Source of the DNA: Saccharum officinarum
Taxonomy: Eukaryota; Streptophyta; Magnoliopsida; Poales; Poaceae
DNA length: 64,000 nt
Assembly (NCBI GenBank): GCA_020631735.1
Contig: CM036191.1
Coordinates: 38,609,335-38,673,334, forward strand
Reading direction: 5' to 3'
Part shown: piece after piece, positions 1 through 11,245 of the stretch
Position numbering within the stretch: position 1 is the stretch's first letter
Layout of the letters: each line of letters opens with the position of its first letter
Notes under the pieces: generated by a model
What the model saw: only the letters and a program-made list of their open reading frames with translations
What the model was told of the DNA's origin: nothing
Databases searched by the model: none
Program-made: the position numbers and the translations under genes

Positions 1-522
1 CGGGCCATCCGCGCCTGCGTGACGCGTTCTGGAGCAGGAGCCAGCGAACCTAGCTGGATGTCAGGCAGGGGTGGGGGTGCTGCTGGTGGAGAGCCGACAA
101 ACTTCTTGAGTGTTCCGACGTGGAAGACGTCATGTAGACGAGCTTGCGGGGGAAGCTCCAGCCGCACGGCGACAGGGTTGATGAGCTCCGCGACACGGTA
201 GGGTCCCACGAAGCGAGCCTTCAGCTTGCGGGTGGTCACGTGTGGCAGGGATGCCGCCGGACGATGTCGAAGGCGCAGCAGCGCCCAGTCGCCGACGTCA
301 TAGGACACCTAACGATGGTGCCTATCGTAGTGTGTCTTCTGGACCGCCTGCACCTCCTTCAAGCGTTGGCGCACATCTGCGAGGAACTCATCACGCTCCT
401 CCATGTCGCGGGCCATGGCGGCGACCCGTGTCTCGCCCGGCTCATAGGAGCGGATGGTCGCGCGGGTCGCGACCGTAGACCACCCGGAACGGGGTCTCCC
501 GAAGCGAGGATTGGAAGGGCGT
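1..522 (-). pseudogene. Ty3/gypsy integrase C-terminal part (3' portion of a split pol)
   Basis: Read on the minus strand, this stretch encodes the end of a Ty3/gypsy integrase. It includes a segment after the catalytic core (ETPFRVVYGRDP near 460-500), a basic stretch with a V-x-Y-D-V-G-D-W motif near 285-310, and the post-integrase HDVFHVGTLKKF motif near 110-150. An in-frame TAG lies near 308-310, so the frame is broken. The 5-bp sequence GGCGT at 518-522 recurs at 10298-10302, and the integrase frame continues there at 10303, so this is the same gene interrupted by the element at 523-10297. A chromodomain, if present, would lie beyond position 1. The lineage is inferred as chromovirus, possibly Reina-like. 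It is a broken transposon remnant. Confidence 0.85.
518..522. repeat. Target-site duplication GGCGT (left copy)
   Basis: Five bases directly before the terminal TG of the element at 523. The identical GGCGT at 10298-10302 directly follows its terminal CA, as expected for LTR-retrotransposon integration. Confidence 0.9.
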
Positions 523-2775
523 TGAAGGGTCGAGATGGCGGACTAGAGGGGGGTGAATAGTCCTTTTTAAAACTTAAACGTGTTGGCTAACCAAAACAAA
601 TGCGGAATTAAACTTATCGGTCTAGCCAAGACTACACCCCTCTATCTAAGTTCTCTAGTACCTTGCAAAGATCCTAATTAGGCAACTAATGCCAAATTAA
701 AGAGTGCAAAACACTTAGCTACACAAACTAAGCAATGTGACTAACAAGGTTACACAAACCAAATTAGTCACGCAAACGGAAGCTTCTAGCTACACAAGCA
801 AGAAGACAACTAGCAAGCTACACAAGCAAACTAGTTACGAGAGCAACTACACAAGCACAAGTATATATGAAAGTAAATACAAGCTTGTGTTACACGAAGG
901 CAAACCACCGAGAAGAGTAGACAATGTTGACACGGTGATTTTCTCCCGAGGTTCACTTGGTTGCCACCAAGCTACGTCCCCGTTGTGTCGACCAACACTC
1001 CGTGGTTCGGCGGCTAATCGGTCACACACCGAGCCTGTCAAAAGGCACCGCAAGAACCTACCAAAAAGTGTGGTAGCTCAATGACACGATCAACTAGAGT
1101 TGCTCTTCGCGATCCCCGCGGGGTGAACACAATCCCCCTCACAAAGCTTCTCCGGAGCCTCGCACAATCTTCTTGCGAGCTTCGACGGAGCCACAAGCCA
1201 CCAAGCCGTCTAGGAGGTGGCAACCTCCAAGAGTAACAAGCACCACCGGCTTGCAACACGATCACCTAGTGCCACACGATGCAATCTCTCAAAGCAACGC
1301 ACTAGAATCGCTCTCTCACTCGATCCGATGAACACTATCAAGCATGAGTGAGTTAGTGGGCTCTCAAGCACTACCACACAAGTCACAAAGACTATAGTGT
1401 GCTCCACTGACGGCCACAGCCGACCAAGGCATCTATTTATAACCCCACAGTCAAATAGAGCCGTTACCCCTTCACTGGGTAAAATTCGGGACGACCGGAC
1501 GCGCCGGTCGTAACTGACCGGACGCGCTCAGCCGCGTCCGATGCTCCAACGGTCACTGACCCCAACGGTCAAAACAACGACCGGACGCGCTTCTCAAATG
1601 ACCGGACGCGCTGGTCGCTCAACGGCTATCTGCGAAACAACGACCGGACGCGCTGGTCCAGACGACCGGACGCGCCGGGAACGACCGGACGCGCTGGTCC
1701 CGTGAAGGACCGGACGCGCTGGTCGCCTGAGCAGCGCTCAACGAAACAGTGATCGGACGCGCTGAAGAGAATGACCGGACGCCACAGTGCCCGCGTCCGG
1801 TGGGAGTCCAGTAAGCTCCCTGGACGACCGGACGCGTCCGGTCGCCTGTGACCGGACGCGCCTCGCGTCCGATCAATCAACTGAAAAATGCGCAGACACT
1901 GGACACTGACCGGACGCGTCCGGTCACACCGTGACCGCGTCCGGTGCAGCGTCTGGTCACCATTGTGACCTCCGTTCGCTTCCGTTTCTTTTTCTGACTT
2001 CCGGCGTAGTGGAAAATAGGCATTTCATTTCCTCAAAATTGCCTGAATCCCGCGCTCGCACGCTCGGCGGGAGGGAGAGAGGAACCCAAACCCTCTCTAC
2101 CACTCAAACTCCACTGCCTTCGTAAAAGTGCCAACACCAACAAGTGATCACCACTTTGTGCACGTGTGTTAGCATTTTCATAATCATTTTACCGAAGGAG
2201 TTAACCACTCGACTTGCCACGCCACTCGATCCTAACACGTATGCAAAGTTAGATCGCTCAAGTGGCACTAGATGACCGATATGCAAACAAGTTTGCCCCT
2301 CTTGATAGTACGGCCATCTATCCTAAATCCGGTCATAAACTTCTCTACACACCTATGACCGGTGAAATGGAAATGCCCTAGGTTATACCTTTGCATTGCG
2401 CATTCCACTCCATCTCCTCCGATGTTGATGCAACACATGCACCAACCAATCATCAAATGATATGATCCACTTCATATCATCACGTGACCATATTGGTTCA
2501 TCGATCTTGACCTCACTTGCTCTTCACCGTTGCCTCGGTCCTTCGGCGCCAAGCCATCACACAACTTGCCCTTCACCCTAGCAACCGGTCCATCAAGCCA
2601 AGCCTCATCTTGATCTTCTCCACCTTGGTCACATGACTCCATGTCATGTCTCATATGCAATAAGCTCCTTCATGACACCATCACCTGTGGACTAATCTCC
2701 TGTGTATCTCACATAACCACATATTAGTCCACCTAAGTTGTCACTCAATTACCAAAACCAAACAAGGACCTTTCA
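523..2775 (-). repeat. 3' LTR of the gag-only Sirevirus-like element
   Basis: 2,253 bp, TG...CA. On inspection it matches 8045-10297 base for base except C at 2615 versus T at 10137. It contains an array of GACCGGACGCG-type palindromic motifs at about 1491-1950 and a sequence TATTTATAAC near 1433-1442. Confidence 0.93.
1491..1950. repeat. Palindromic GACCGGACGCG motif array in Sirevirus LTR
   Basis: About a dozen copies of GACCGGACGCG followed by variants such as CGCCGGTC, CGCTGGTC or the perfect palindrome GACCGGACGCGTCCGGTC, spaced irregularly by 10-40 bp. Clustered palindromic CCGGAC/GTCCGG motifs in LTRs are an established hallmark of Sireviruses and are thought to be regulatory. The array also creates spurious minus-strand ORFs rich in RPV and ASG. 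Confidence 0.85.
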
Positions 2776-5700
2776 ATCTCCCCCTTTTTGGTAATTGATG
2801 ACAACTCTACAAAGATATGGAAATTAAGCTTTTTCAAGCTAGCACTTCACACAAAGTGTAAATTGCTAACTTGTTTTGGATTTAATGTTACTTATCCAAC
2901 TTTTAAGCTCTATGTCAAGATTTGGATAAGCACCATAAAATCCGACCTGGTAGTGATAGCTCCCCCTACATATGTGCTCAAAAGGTTTGGTTTTAAGCTC
3001 ACACATATGCATAAATATGAAATTTGTGGGAGGGTTAGCACTACTAAGTGATGCTAAGGTGTATAGAATAAACCTTTGTAGCTCGCTACCAATTAGTAGC
3101 TTGATACCATTTGAAAATCACAAGTTTGCCATCATCCTTAGCATCATGAGTAGCGAGACATCAAAAACACTAGAAACCCCGTGAGATCAACATTATAAGC
3201 ATGGTTCTAGTTTTTGCATGATAATCACAAGTCTAGCTAACATCCTATGCATGCTAGTTATCAAATCATCATTCAAGTTCTATAACTAGCATACACCACA
3301 CAAGCATGCATATTGAATTTAAGAACTTATGCAATGCAAGCAAGCACATGAATTATGCACATATCAAATGTAATCAATCAAAGTTCATGAGCTTGCTCCC
3401 CCTACTTGTGTGCTTTCTTTGTCCAAGAATGTTTGATCCCCTTACATTCTTCAATGTTACTCCCTCTTTGTTCATGTCCATGTCCAATCTTTCCAATCTC
3501 TCCCCAAAGCTCAAAAAGCTTTCATATCTTTGTCCAATCTCTCCCCCTTTGTCATCAATTTCCATAAAAGGTGTTCTTCTCAATTGATACAAAGGCTTGC
3601 ATTGGGGTAGATGGTTGAGACTTGAATATTGCATTTTTGATGGATATTACCATATATGTTGGAATGACAAACTTTATGGTTGCTCTTGAGATTCCACATA
3701 GGATCTTTGACCTTGATACCAATTGGTGGGGCTCCTCCCCCTATGTCATAGCATGTGTCATTCACTTGAGATATCACTTGAAGATGAGGGTAGCATTTCC
3801 TGATTTGATCACTTAAGGTTGAGGATCACTTGTGAAACCATCGTCTTGCATGAATGATACCACGTGAAGATACCATGAGTAGAAATGTGATACCATTTGA
3901 AAGAATTTTCTAGTATGGATTCATTTTGAAGGATTTGACAATAATATTCATTTTTTTTGAACAATTGCTATCTTCATGAGTACCACTTGTAAGATATCAC
4001 TTGTAGATCATGATCTAGACACCACTAGTGAATACAACTTGGAAGATCAATTTGAGTCTAGATTCCACTTGAAACAAACTAGATATCCATTTTCATTGTT
4101 GTCTTGTGCTTGTACTCTTATCATTGTCATGAGCTTCTTGTATGACTTGAACTAAGTTGATTTGCCTAAGATTCCAAGTCCGGTTTGATCCAATGACAAG
4201 CTTTTTCACACCTCATGCTAAGGGTTATCTTGCCAATGTTGTACTTGTCACTTGTTAGCAATCCAAACTAGATCAAGTACTTGGGTTTACTAGCTCAAGA
4301 ACAAACTCATATCCATACCACTAGAACATTTTAATCATTCAAGCAATAGTGGTAGGCAATGAATCTAAAATTTTCATTTGTCATGCATGATCCTAATAAG
4401 CATGTACTATATGCACTAACCGCATACTAGTAAGGGATGAAATGATCATGCACATTACAATGATACCTTTGCTATATTGGAGTAGAGGATAGTCACATAA
4501 ATTCATTACTCCAATAGCAATGTGAAGTCCAATTTATAAGCTTGGTGAAGACCAATCATCATAGATAAATCCATTCTTCACCCATATGAAATAAAAACCA
4601 CTTATGATTAAGTGCACTATCTCTTGAGTTGTGGTTGGCTTGCTTCATCTTTTTGATCAATGCTTGCATGAGAGAACTACTTAGAATACCATTTGAGATA
4701 TATGACTAGCTCTCTTTTGGGTGTTGCTTGCTTTTCTTGATCAACCCTTTTGATTGCTTCAACTAAGCATCACAGGTTCCTCGGATCACCACTTCCATGT
4801 TAGCCTTCCAAGTCCCAAACTTGGTTTCACCTACACACGGCGGCAAGCCCCTCACTAGGGAGAAGTGACCTTTCTCCAAAGAACCACTCTTGATACTCAC
4901 TTGAAATGATATAGTTTGATTGATCCAAATGATGAACTCAATCTTGATGAATAATCCTTGAATCTACATTTGAGTCCAACTCTTTCTACTTGTTTAAGTC
5001 CTTTTCTTTCTACCAAATGATTTCTAATCATCACTAGAACTTAAACTTCATCTTCATCTTAAGTTTGATCTTGATCTTCAAATTGAGTACCAAATAAGTA
5101 CACCAAGTACATTCCACAATCAAATGTTCTTGTACTCATTGCTTTTCATGCTTATAGATCAATCCAAAATCAAACTTAGGTTCCTCAACCACTTATAACA
5201 TGTTTCCAACTTGAGGACCTTTCAATCAAAGTGACTCTAGATTAATCCAATGATTGTCACTTTTCTGGCAGATTCTGTACCCTTCAAAGAAAAATTCATA
5301 TCTCCCAATGTACAGATCCAAATGCCGTGAAATTTGGTGGAGATGTGATTCACTAAGTCATCTAGCAACTGTAAAAATTTGAGATTTATTTGACATCTAG
5401 ATTGCTACCATATTTCAAATCTTCCACCACTGCTACATGCTGAAAACTGCTGCACTATAGCTGAGAAGATGTACTCCAAAGTCGAAGCATCTCTTATTCA
5501 CTTCTCATGAAATTTCTACAGCATCTTCTTCCATAAGTGTAGAGCATGTATACCAAATTTCAAGCCAATCCAAATAGATTTGATCACTCAAACATGGCTA
5601 AGATCATTGCTAGCTCAGATTTTTAATGTAGGACGGATTTCAACACATGAGCTATTCTTCATCAAATATGAATCAAACTTGAAACTAACTTGTTTGAATA

Positions 5701-6139
5701 CTTTCACAAGACATATATCCATTCAATCCACTTACTAAATGTCATCTCATGAATTTATCCAACACAAACCAATCCAATACTTGATTACTAATCTTTTAAT
5801 CCATTCAAACATCTCATAGCAAGCAACATTGCATATATATCCAATTCAATCAACTCATATGCACCCAAATGAAATAATCAACAAGAGATATACCTTGGTT
5901 AGCTCATGATTATTCATAGCAAGCTTTCTACTCAAATAAATTGCAAGCCATAAGATAATTCCAATAAATCATCCACAACTTGATCATGACACTTGTATGT
6001 TGTAGCACTTGGACTTCACTTATTTTGACTTAGCATTGGGATTGGATATGCATTGAGCATCATAACTTGACTCAATATATGATGAACAAAATGAAACCAA
6101 TTGAATCAAGCCTCCAATGCCGATGGTACCTACACACAT
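2776..6139 (-). other. Non-coding internal tract with multiple polypurine tracts
   Basis: AT-rich 3.36-kb tract between the gag stop and the 3' LTR with no ORF above about 95 codons. The polypurine tract proper abuts the 3' LTR (complement of ATCTCCCCCTTTTTGG at 2776-2791). Further CTCCCC-type tracts occur near 2960, 3395, 3437, 3500, 3540 and 3733. Multiple PPTs upstream of the 3' LTR are a known Sirevirus feature. Parts near 4318-4440 resemble the corresponding region of the autonomous copy near 50340-50470. There is no recognisable pol remnant. Confidence 0.7.
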
Positions 6140-7993
6140 TCATCCACTTTTTGATGGTACCCAAACAAGTTTGGGTCCTCTCAAATTAGGTGCAACATAC
6201 TTAGGCATAGCCTTAGTATGAGTAGCGGGATGTTTTGCAATTTCAACCAATGAGGTACCATTGCCATCCTTTCTAAGCATATTAGTATCATTAATTAAAA
6301 TAGGCTTAGAATTGTTACCTAGGGGACATGAATGTGCCATGTGTCCCCTTTCCCGGCATGAGTAGCAACTTCTTTTAGATTGAGCCTTTTCTTCATTGCT
6401 CATATGTTGCTTCTCATTGCCTTGCCTCTTACGAGTTGCTTGAATCTTCTTTTCAAGCTTGGTAGGACACCCCGAGGCAAAGTGTCCCATATCTCCATAT
6501 TTGAAGCACTTGATGTGAGCATGTACTTTCTTTTTATCTTGATTCTTGCTCATCATCTTGACATCTTGAATTTGCATTGGATGTCTTGTTCTTCCACCCC
6601 TTCTTGTTTTCTTCTTCTTTATCATCAAGTCACTAACATCTTCATGATTGATTTTGACTTGATCTTGGGGTTTTGCTTTTGGCTCAACTTGAGACTTCTT
6701 AGTAGGGCAACACTTGGCAATATGTCCCACTTCATGGCATTGATAGCACATGAGTTGGGATAGCTTCTTTGCATCTTTCTTCTTCTTAATCTTGCCCTTG
6801 CTCTTGTTGTAGCCAATACCACTCTTATCACCATATCTTCTTTGATTAGTTATGATATGCTCAATGGCGATTTTAGAGTTGTAGCACCTCTCCAACTTGT
6901 TGCTCAAATTCTTCACTTCACTTTTGAGCTCATTGTTCTCCTTCAAAAGGTTAGTCTCACAAGACATAGAGGTAGAACAAGTATTTAAATGTGAAGAACA
7001 TGGCATATCTAATAAATCATCACAAGAGGTGGATACATGCTTTTTGCCTACATCACAAGGGTTAGTAATATGTGATTGATCATTTGACCCAAATGATGAG
7101 CTCTCACTAGTTTTGGTTTCTTCATTAGAAAACCTTTTAGTGAGTAAAGCATGTTCTTGTACCAAGTTATCATGAGCAACACTTAGTTTCTCATGAGTTA
7201 ATTTTAGCTCCTCATGTGAACAAGTAGTAACATAAAGTAGATGCTTTTGTTGTTCACATGTGGTCTTTAGAAAAGAGTTATCATATTCCAATTTACTTAC
7301 TTTTTCCATTTCTCTTTTCAAGGCTCTTGTGAGTTTATATAAAAGCTCTAAATTTGGATCATCACAATCCACAACAAAACCACCAACATGTATCTTAGTG
7401 TTACCATGTGATGATGTTGAAGAGCTTGTTGAAGCATCACTCTCATAGCCATCATCTTCACCATCAAGTGTGCATGAGGTAGAATCAATGCTTGCATCAC
7501 TTGTGGCATTAGCATTCTTCTTGTCAAGCGATTTTGTGATATGATTATCTTTGTCATCACTTGACCGTGAGGTGGAGCAATCCTCCACAACCACCTTGTT
7601 GTGGTCATGCTCAACATCCTCATGTACCTCCATCACTATGTGATCATCCTTCTTGAATTTTCCATCATCCCAAATTGAGGAGTCACCATAGTGATGCTTG
7701 AGCGCCATCCACAAGCTATGTGCACTTGAGAGACCCCTCACCTTGTTAAGAATCTCATTATTTAAAGCTTTGATTAGATAAAACTTAGCTTGTGCATCAA
7801 GTGTTCGGCAATCCTTTTGAGCTTGGGTACGGTTACCACACCCATCCAAGTCATGAGAAAAGCCAACAACTATGATCCACCAAAACTTAGGGCCAAGAGC
7901 ACGAAAATGATCAAGCATGTGATTTTTCCACCGTGCATAGTGAGTGCCATCAAAAATGTGTTCCACACAATCATTTCGCGTATAAGTCGCCAT
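6140..7993 (-). CDS. gag: Intact 617-aa Gag of non-autonomous Sirevirus-like element
   Basis: One uninterrupted ORF whose ATG lies 37 bases downstream of the PBS. The N-terminal ~110 residues resemble the copia Gag/UBN2 type (FDGTHYARWKNHM; later LSSAHSLWMALKHHYG). An acidic and Ser-rich stretch follows, then a helical, probably coiled-coil region at about residues 220-385. Three CCHC-type knuckles follow at about 414-427 (CYQCHEVGHIAKCC), 494-507 (CFKYGDMGHFASGC, second Cys replaced by Tyr) and 541-554 (CYSCRERGHMAHSC). The C-terminus (GPKLVWVPSKSG) parallels that of the autonomous element's Gag (GPKQVWVPKKH, 53785). The role is inferred to be assembly of cytoplasmic particles and RNA packaging. 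The intact frame in a TE with almost identical LTRs suggests a functional product; lack of pol means it depends on another element. Confidence 0.88.
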   Translation of the reverse strand: MATYTRNDCVEHIFDGTHYARWKNHMLDHFRALGPKFWWIIVVGFSHDLDGCGNRTQAQKDCRTLDAQAKFYLIKALNNEILNKVRGLSSAHSLWMALKHHYGDSSIWDDGKFKKDDHIVMEVHEDVEHDHNKVVVEDCSTSRSSDDKDNHITKSLDKKNANATSDASIDSTSCTLDGEDDGYESDASTSSSTSSHGNTKIHVGGFVVDCDDPNLELLYKLTRALKREMEKVSKLEYDNSFLKTTCEQQKHLLYVTTCSHEELKLTHEKLSVAHDNLVQEHALLTKRFSNEETKTSESSSFGSNDQSHITNPCDVGKKHVSTSCDDLLDMPCSSHLNTCSTSMSCETNLLKENNELKSEVKNLSNKLERCYNSKIAIEHIITNQRRYGDKSGIGYNKSKGKIKKKKDAKKLSQLMCYQCHEVGHIAKCCPTKKSQVEPKAKPQDQVKINHEDVSDLMIKKKKTRRGGRTRHPMQIQDVKMMSKNQDKKKVHAHIKCFKYGDMGHFASGCPTKLEKKIQATRKRQGNEKQHMSNEEKAQSKRSCYSCRERGHMAHSCPLGNNSKPILINDTNMLRKDGNGTSLVEIAKHPATHTKAMPKYVAPNLRGPKLVWVPSKSG

Positions 7994-8029
7994 CCTCTCG
8001 GGTCGGTGAAGACCGCAAATGAGAGACCC

Positions 8030-8042
8030 GGCTCTGATACCA
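8030..8042 (-). promoter_or_regulatory. Primer binding site (initiator tRNA-Met type)
   Basis: On the minus strand this reads TGGTATCAGAGCC, two bases after the CA end of the 5' LTR. This is the usual plant copia PBS complementary to the 3' end of initiator tRNA-Met. It fixes the element's orientation as minus. Confidence 0.93.
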
Positions 8043-8044
8043 AT

Positions 8045-10297
8045 TGAAGGGTCGAGATGGCGGACTAGAGGGGGGTGAATAGTCCTTTTTAAAACTTAAA
8101 CGTGTTGGCTAACCAAAACAAATGCGGAATTAAACTTATCGGTCTAGCCAAGACTACACCCCTCTATCTAAGTTCTCTAGTACCTTGCAAAGATCCTAAT
8201 TAGGCAACTAATGCCAAATTAAAGAGTGCAAAACACTTAGCTACACAAACTAAGCAATGTGACTAACAAGGTTACACAAACCAAATTAGTCACGCAAACG
8301 GAAGCTTCTAGCTACACAAGCAAGAAGACAACTAGCAAGCTACACAAGCAAACTAGTTACGAGAGCAACTACACAAGCACAAGTATATATGAAAGTAAAT
8401 ACAAGCTTGTGTTACACGAAGGCAAACCACCGAGAAGAGTAGACAATGTTGACACGGTGATTTTCTCCCGAGGTTCACTTGGTTGCCACCAAGCTACGTC
8501 CCCGTTGTGTCGACCAACACTCCGTGGTTCGGCGGCTAATCGGTCACACACCGAGCCTGTCAAAAGGCACCGCAAGAACCTACCAAAAAGTGTGGTAGCT
8601 CAATGACACGATCAACTAGAGTTGCTCTTCGCGATCCCCGCGGGGTGAACACAATCCCCCTCACAAAGCTTCTCCGGAGCCTCGCACAATCTTCTTGCGA
8701 GCTTCGACGGAGCCACAAGCCACCAAGCCGTCTAGGAGGTGGCAACCTCCAAGAGTAACAAGCACCACCGGCTTGCAACACGATCACCTAGTGCCACACG
8801 ATGCAATCTCTCAAAGCAACGCACTAGAATCGCTCTCTCACTCGATCCGATGAACACTATCAAGCATGAGTGAGTTAGTGGGCTCTCAAGCACTACCACA
8901 CAAGTCACAAAGACTATAGTGTGCTCCACTGACGGCCACAGCCGACCAAGGCATCTATTTATAACCCCACAGTCAAATAGAGCCGTTACCCCTTCACTGG
9001 GTAAAATTCGGGACGACCGGACGCGCCGGTCGTAACTGACCGGACGCGCTCAGCCGCGTCCGATGCTCCAACGGTCACTGACCCCAACGGTCAAAACAAC
9101 GACCGGACGCGCTTCTCAAATGACCGGACGCGCTGGTCGCTCAACGGCTATCTGCGAAACAACGACCGGACGCGCTGGTCCAGACGACCGGACGCGCCGG
9201 GAACGACCGGACGCGCTGGTCCCGTGAAGGACCGGACGCGCTGGTCGCCTGAGCAGCGCTCAACGAAACAGTGATCGGACGCGCTGAAGAGAATGACCGG
9301 ACGCCACAGTGCCCGCGTCCGGTGGGAGTCCAGTAAGCTCCCTGGACGACCGGACGCGTCCGGTCGCCTGTGACCGGACGCGCCTCGCGTCCGATCAATC
9401 AACTGAAAAATGCGCAGACACTGGACACTGACCGGACGCGTCCGGTCACACCGTGACCGCGTCCGGTGCAGCGTCTGGTCACCATTGTGACCTCCGTTCG
9501 CTTCCGTTTCTTTTTCTGACTTCCGGCGTAGTGGAAAATAGGCATTTCATTTCCTCAAAATTGCCTGAATCCCGCGCTCGCACGCTCGGCGGGAGGGAGA
9601 GAGGAACCCAAACCCTCTCTACCACTCAAACTCCACTGCCTTCGTAAAAGTGCCAACACCAACAAGTGATCACCACTTTGTGCACGTGTGTTAGCATTTT
9701 CATAATCATTTTACCGAAGGAGTTAACCACTCGACTTGCCACGCCACTCGATCCTAACACGTATGCAAAGTTAGATCGCTCAAGTGGCACTAGATGACCG
9801 ATATGCAAACAAGTTTGCCCCTCTTGATAGTACGGCCATCTATCCTAAATCCGGTCATAAACTTCTCTACACACCTATGACCGGTGAAATGGAAATGCCC
9901 TAGGTTATACCTTTGCATTGCGCATTCCACTCCATCTCCTCCGATGTTGATGCAACACATGCACCAACCAATCATCAAATGATATGATCCACTTCATATC
10001 ATCACGTGACCATATTGGTTCATCGATCTTGACCTCACTTGCTCTTCACCGTTGCCTCGGTCCTTCGGCGCCAAGCCATCACACAACTTGCCCTTCACCC
10101 TAGCAACCGGTCCATCAAGCCAAGCCTCATCTTGATTTTCTCCACCTTGGTCACATGACTCCATGTCATGTCTCATATGCAATAAGCTCCTTCATGACAC
10201 CATCACCTGTGGACTAATCTCCTGTGTATCTCACATAACCACATATTAGTCCACCTAAGTTGTCACTCAATTACCAAAACCAAACAAGGACCTTTCA
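8045..10297 (-). repeat. 5' LTR of the gag-only Sirevirus-like element
   Basis: 2,253 bp, identical in length to 523-2775 and differing only at 10137 (T) versus 2615 (C). The palindrome array is at about 9013-9472. It is followed on the right by the TSD GGCGT at 10298-10302. Confidence 0.93.
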
Positions 10298-10302
10298 GGC
10301 GT
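10298..10302. repeat. Target-site duplication GGCGT (right copy)
   Basis: Matches 518-522 and directly follows the CA end of the LTR. Confidence 0.9.
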
Positions 10303-11245
10303 GTTGTAGACGTACTCGGCCCAGGGCAGCCAACGAAGCCACTGTCGGGGACGATCACCGGTGAAGCAGCGAAGATACATGACGATGACGCGGTTCGCTG
10401 CCTCTGTCTGACCATCGGACTGGGGGTGGAAGGCGGAAGTCATGTGGAGCTTAGTCCCCATCAATCGCATGAGCTCTTGCCAGAAGGTGGAGGTGAACAC
10501 CGGATCGCGGTCGGAGACGATTGACTGCGGCATGCCGTGGAGGCGGACTATGTCCGCGAAGAACGCCTGGGCGACGGTCTCGGCGGTGTACGGGTGGGCA
10601 AGCGCAATGAAGTGGCAATACTTGCTAAAGCGGTCGACGACGGAAAGGATCACCGACTTGCCATTGACCCGTGGAAGCGCTTCAATGAAATCAAGCCCGA
10701 TGTCGGCCCAGACGGTGGTCGGAACGGGCAGCGACAAGAGAAGGCCGGTCGGCAGCAGGTGCTCTGACTTGTAGCGCTGGCACGTAGTGCACGCCCGCAC
10801 AAAATCTTGCACGACGCGACGCATGTTGGGGAAGTGGAAATCCCGATGCAGCCGGTGCCAGGTGCGATGGACGCCTTCATGTCCGTCGTCGTGGATTGCC
10901 GCGACGATCTCCTAGAGCAGGGTTGACGACGTCGGGATGTAGAGGCGCCCATCATAGAGCACCATGCTGTCCTGCACCGACCACGGCGCGATGCGGGTGC
11001 CAGCACGGACCTCGTCATGGATGGCCACCAACGCCGGGTCCAGAGCCTGTGCTAGGCGAAGCCGGGAGATGAAGTCGAAGCGCGGCGCCGATATGGCCCT
11101 GAGGGCGCCCATGCTGTCTTCCTCAGCGTCATGGCGTGAGAGCGCGTCCGCCACAGTGTTGGTCTTCCCGGACTTGTACTCGACGGTGAAGTCGAAGCCA
11201 AGCAGCTTGCCCACCCAATGATGCTACGGAATGGTGGCAAGACAC
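10303..11245 (-). pseudogene. Ty3/gypsy RNase H C-terminus and integrase core (5' part of split pol)
   Basis: On the minus strand the order is: the end of RNase H (KLLGFDFTVEYKSG and NTVADALSRHD, about 11140-11214), the linker, the integrase zinc finger (HEGVHRTWHR, later CTTCQRYK near 10770-10900), and the catalytic core. The core has the first Asp (DIGLDFIEALPR), the second Asp (VSDRDPVFTSTFW) and the AFHPQSDGQTE motif, ending at WAEYVYNT next to the insertion site. In-frame TAG codons occur near 11224 and 10913, both explicable as CAG to TAG. The frame continues at 522 on the other side of the nested Sirevirus. Protease, RT and most of RNase H are missing because gag is fused directly to the RNase H end near 11247. 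Confidence 0.88.

Larger units (their letters stand above)
523..10297 (-). mobile_element. Complete non-autonomous Sirevirus-like (Ty1/copia) retrotransposon, gag only
   Basis: A 9,775-bp element bounded by TG...CA LTR ends and the TSD GGCGT. Its sense strand is minus: the 5' LTR is 8045-10297, the tRNA-Met-type PBS is 8030-8042, one gag ORF runs 7993-6140, a 3.3-kb non-coding tract with several CT-rich (purine on the sense strand) tracts follows, and the 3' LTR is 523-2775. No protease, integrase, RT or RNase H coding is visible. Its LTR starts and ends like those of the autonomous Sirevirus at 47752-57867 (TGAA(A/G)GGTC... and ...CTTTCA), and the PBS is the same. That element or its relatives are therefore plausible donors of enzymes in trans (inference). 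LTR near-identity indicates a very recent insertion. Confidence 0.9.

Noticed and set aside
1619..1880. Minus-strand ORFs rich in RPV/ASGR repeats (also at 9141-9402, 21236-21680, 48268-48909, 56896-57390, 60372-60996)
   Set aside because: They are produced by the palindromic GACCGGACGCG arrays in Sirevirus LTRs; overlapping frames are open for the same reason and there is no domain.
1491..1950. CRISPR-like array
   Set aside because: Spacing is irregular, the motif is a variable palindrome, the sequence is plant LTR, and no cas genes are present.
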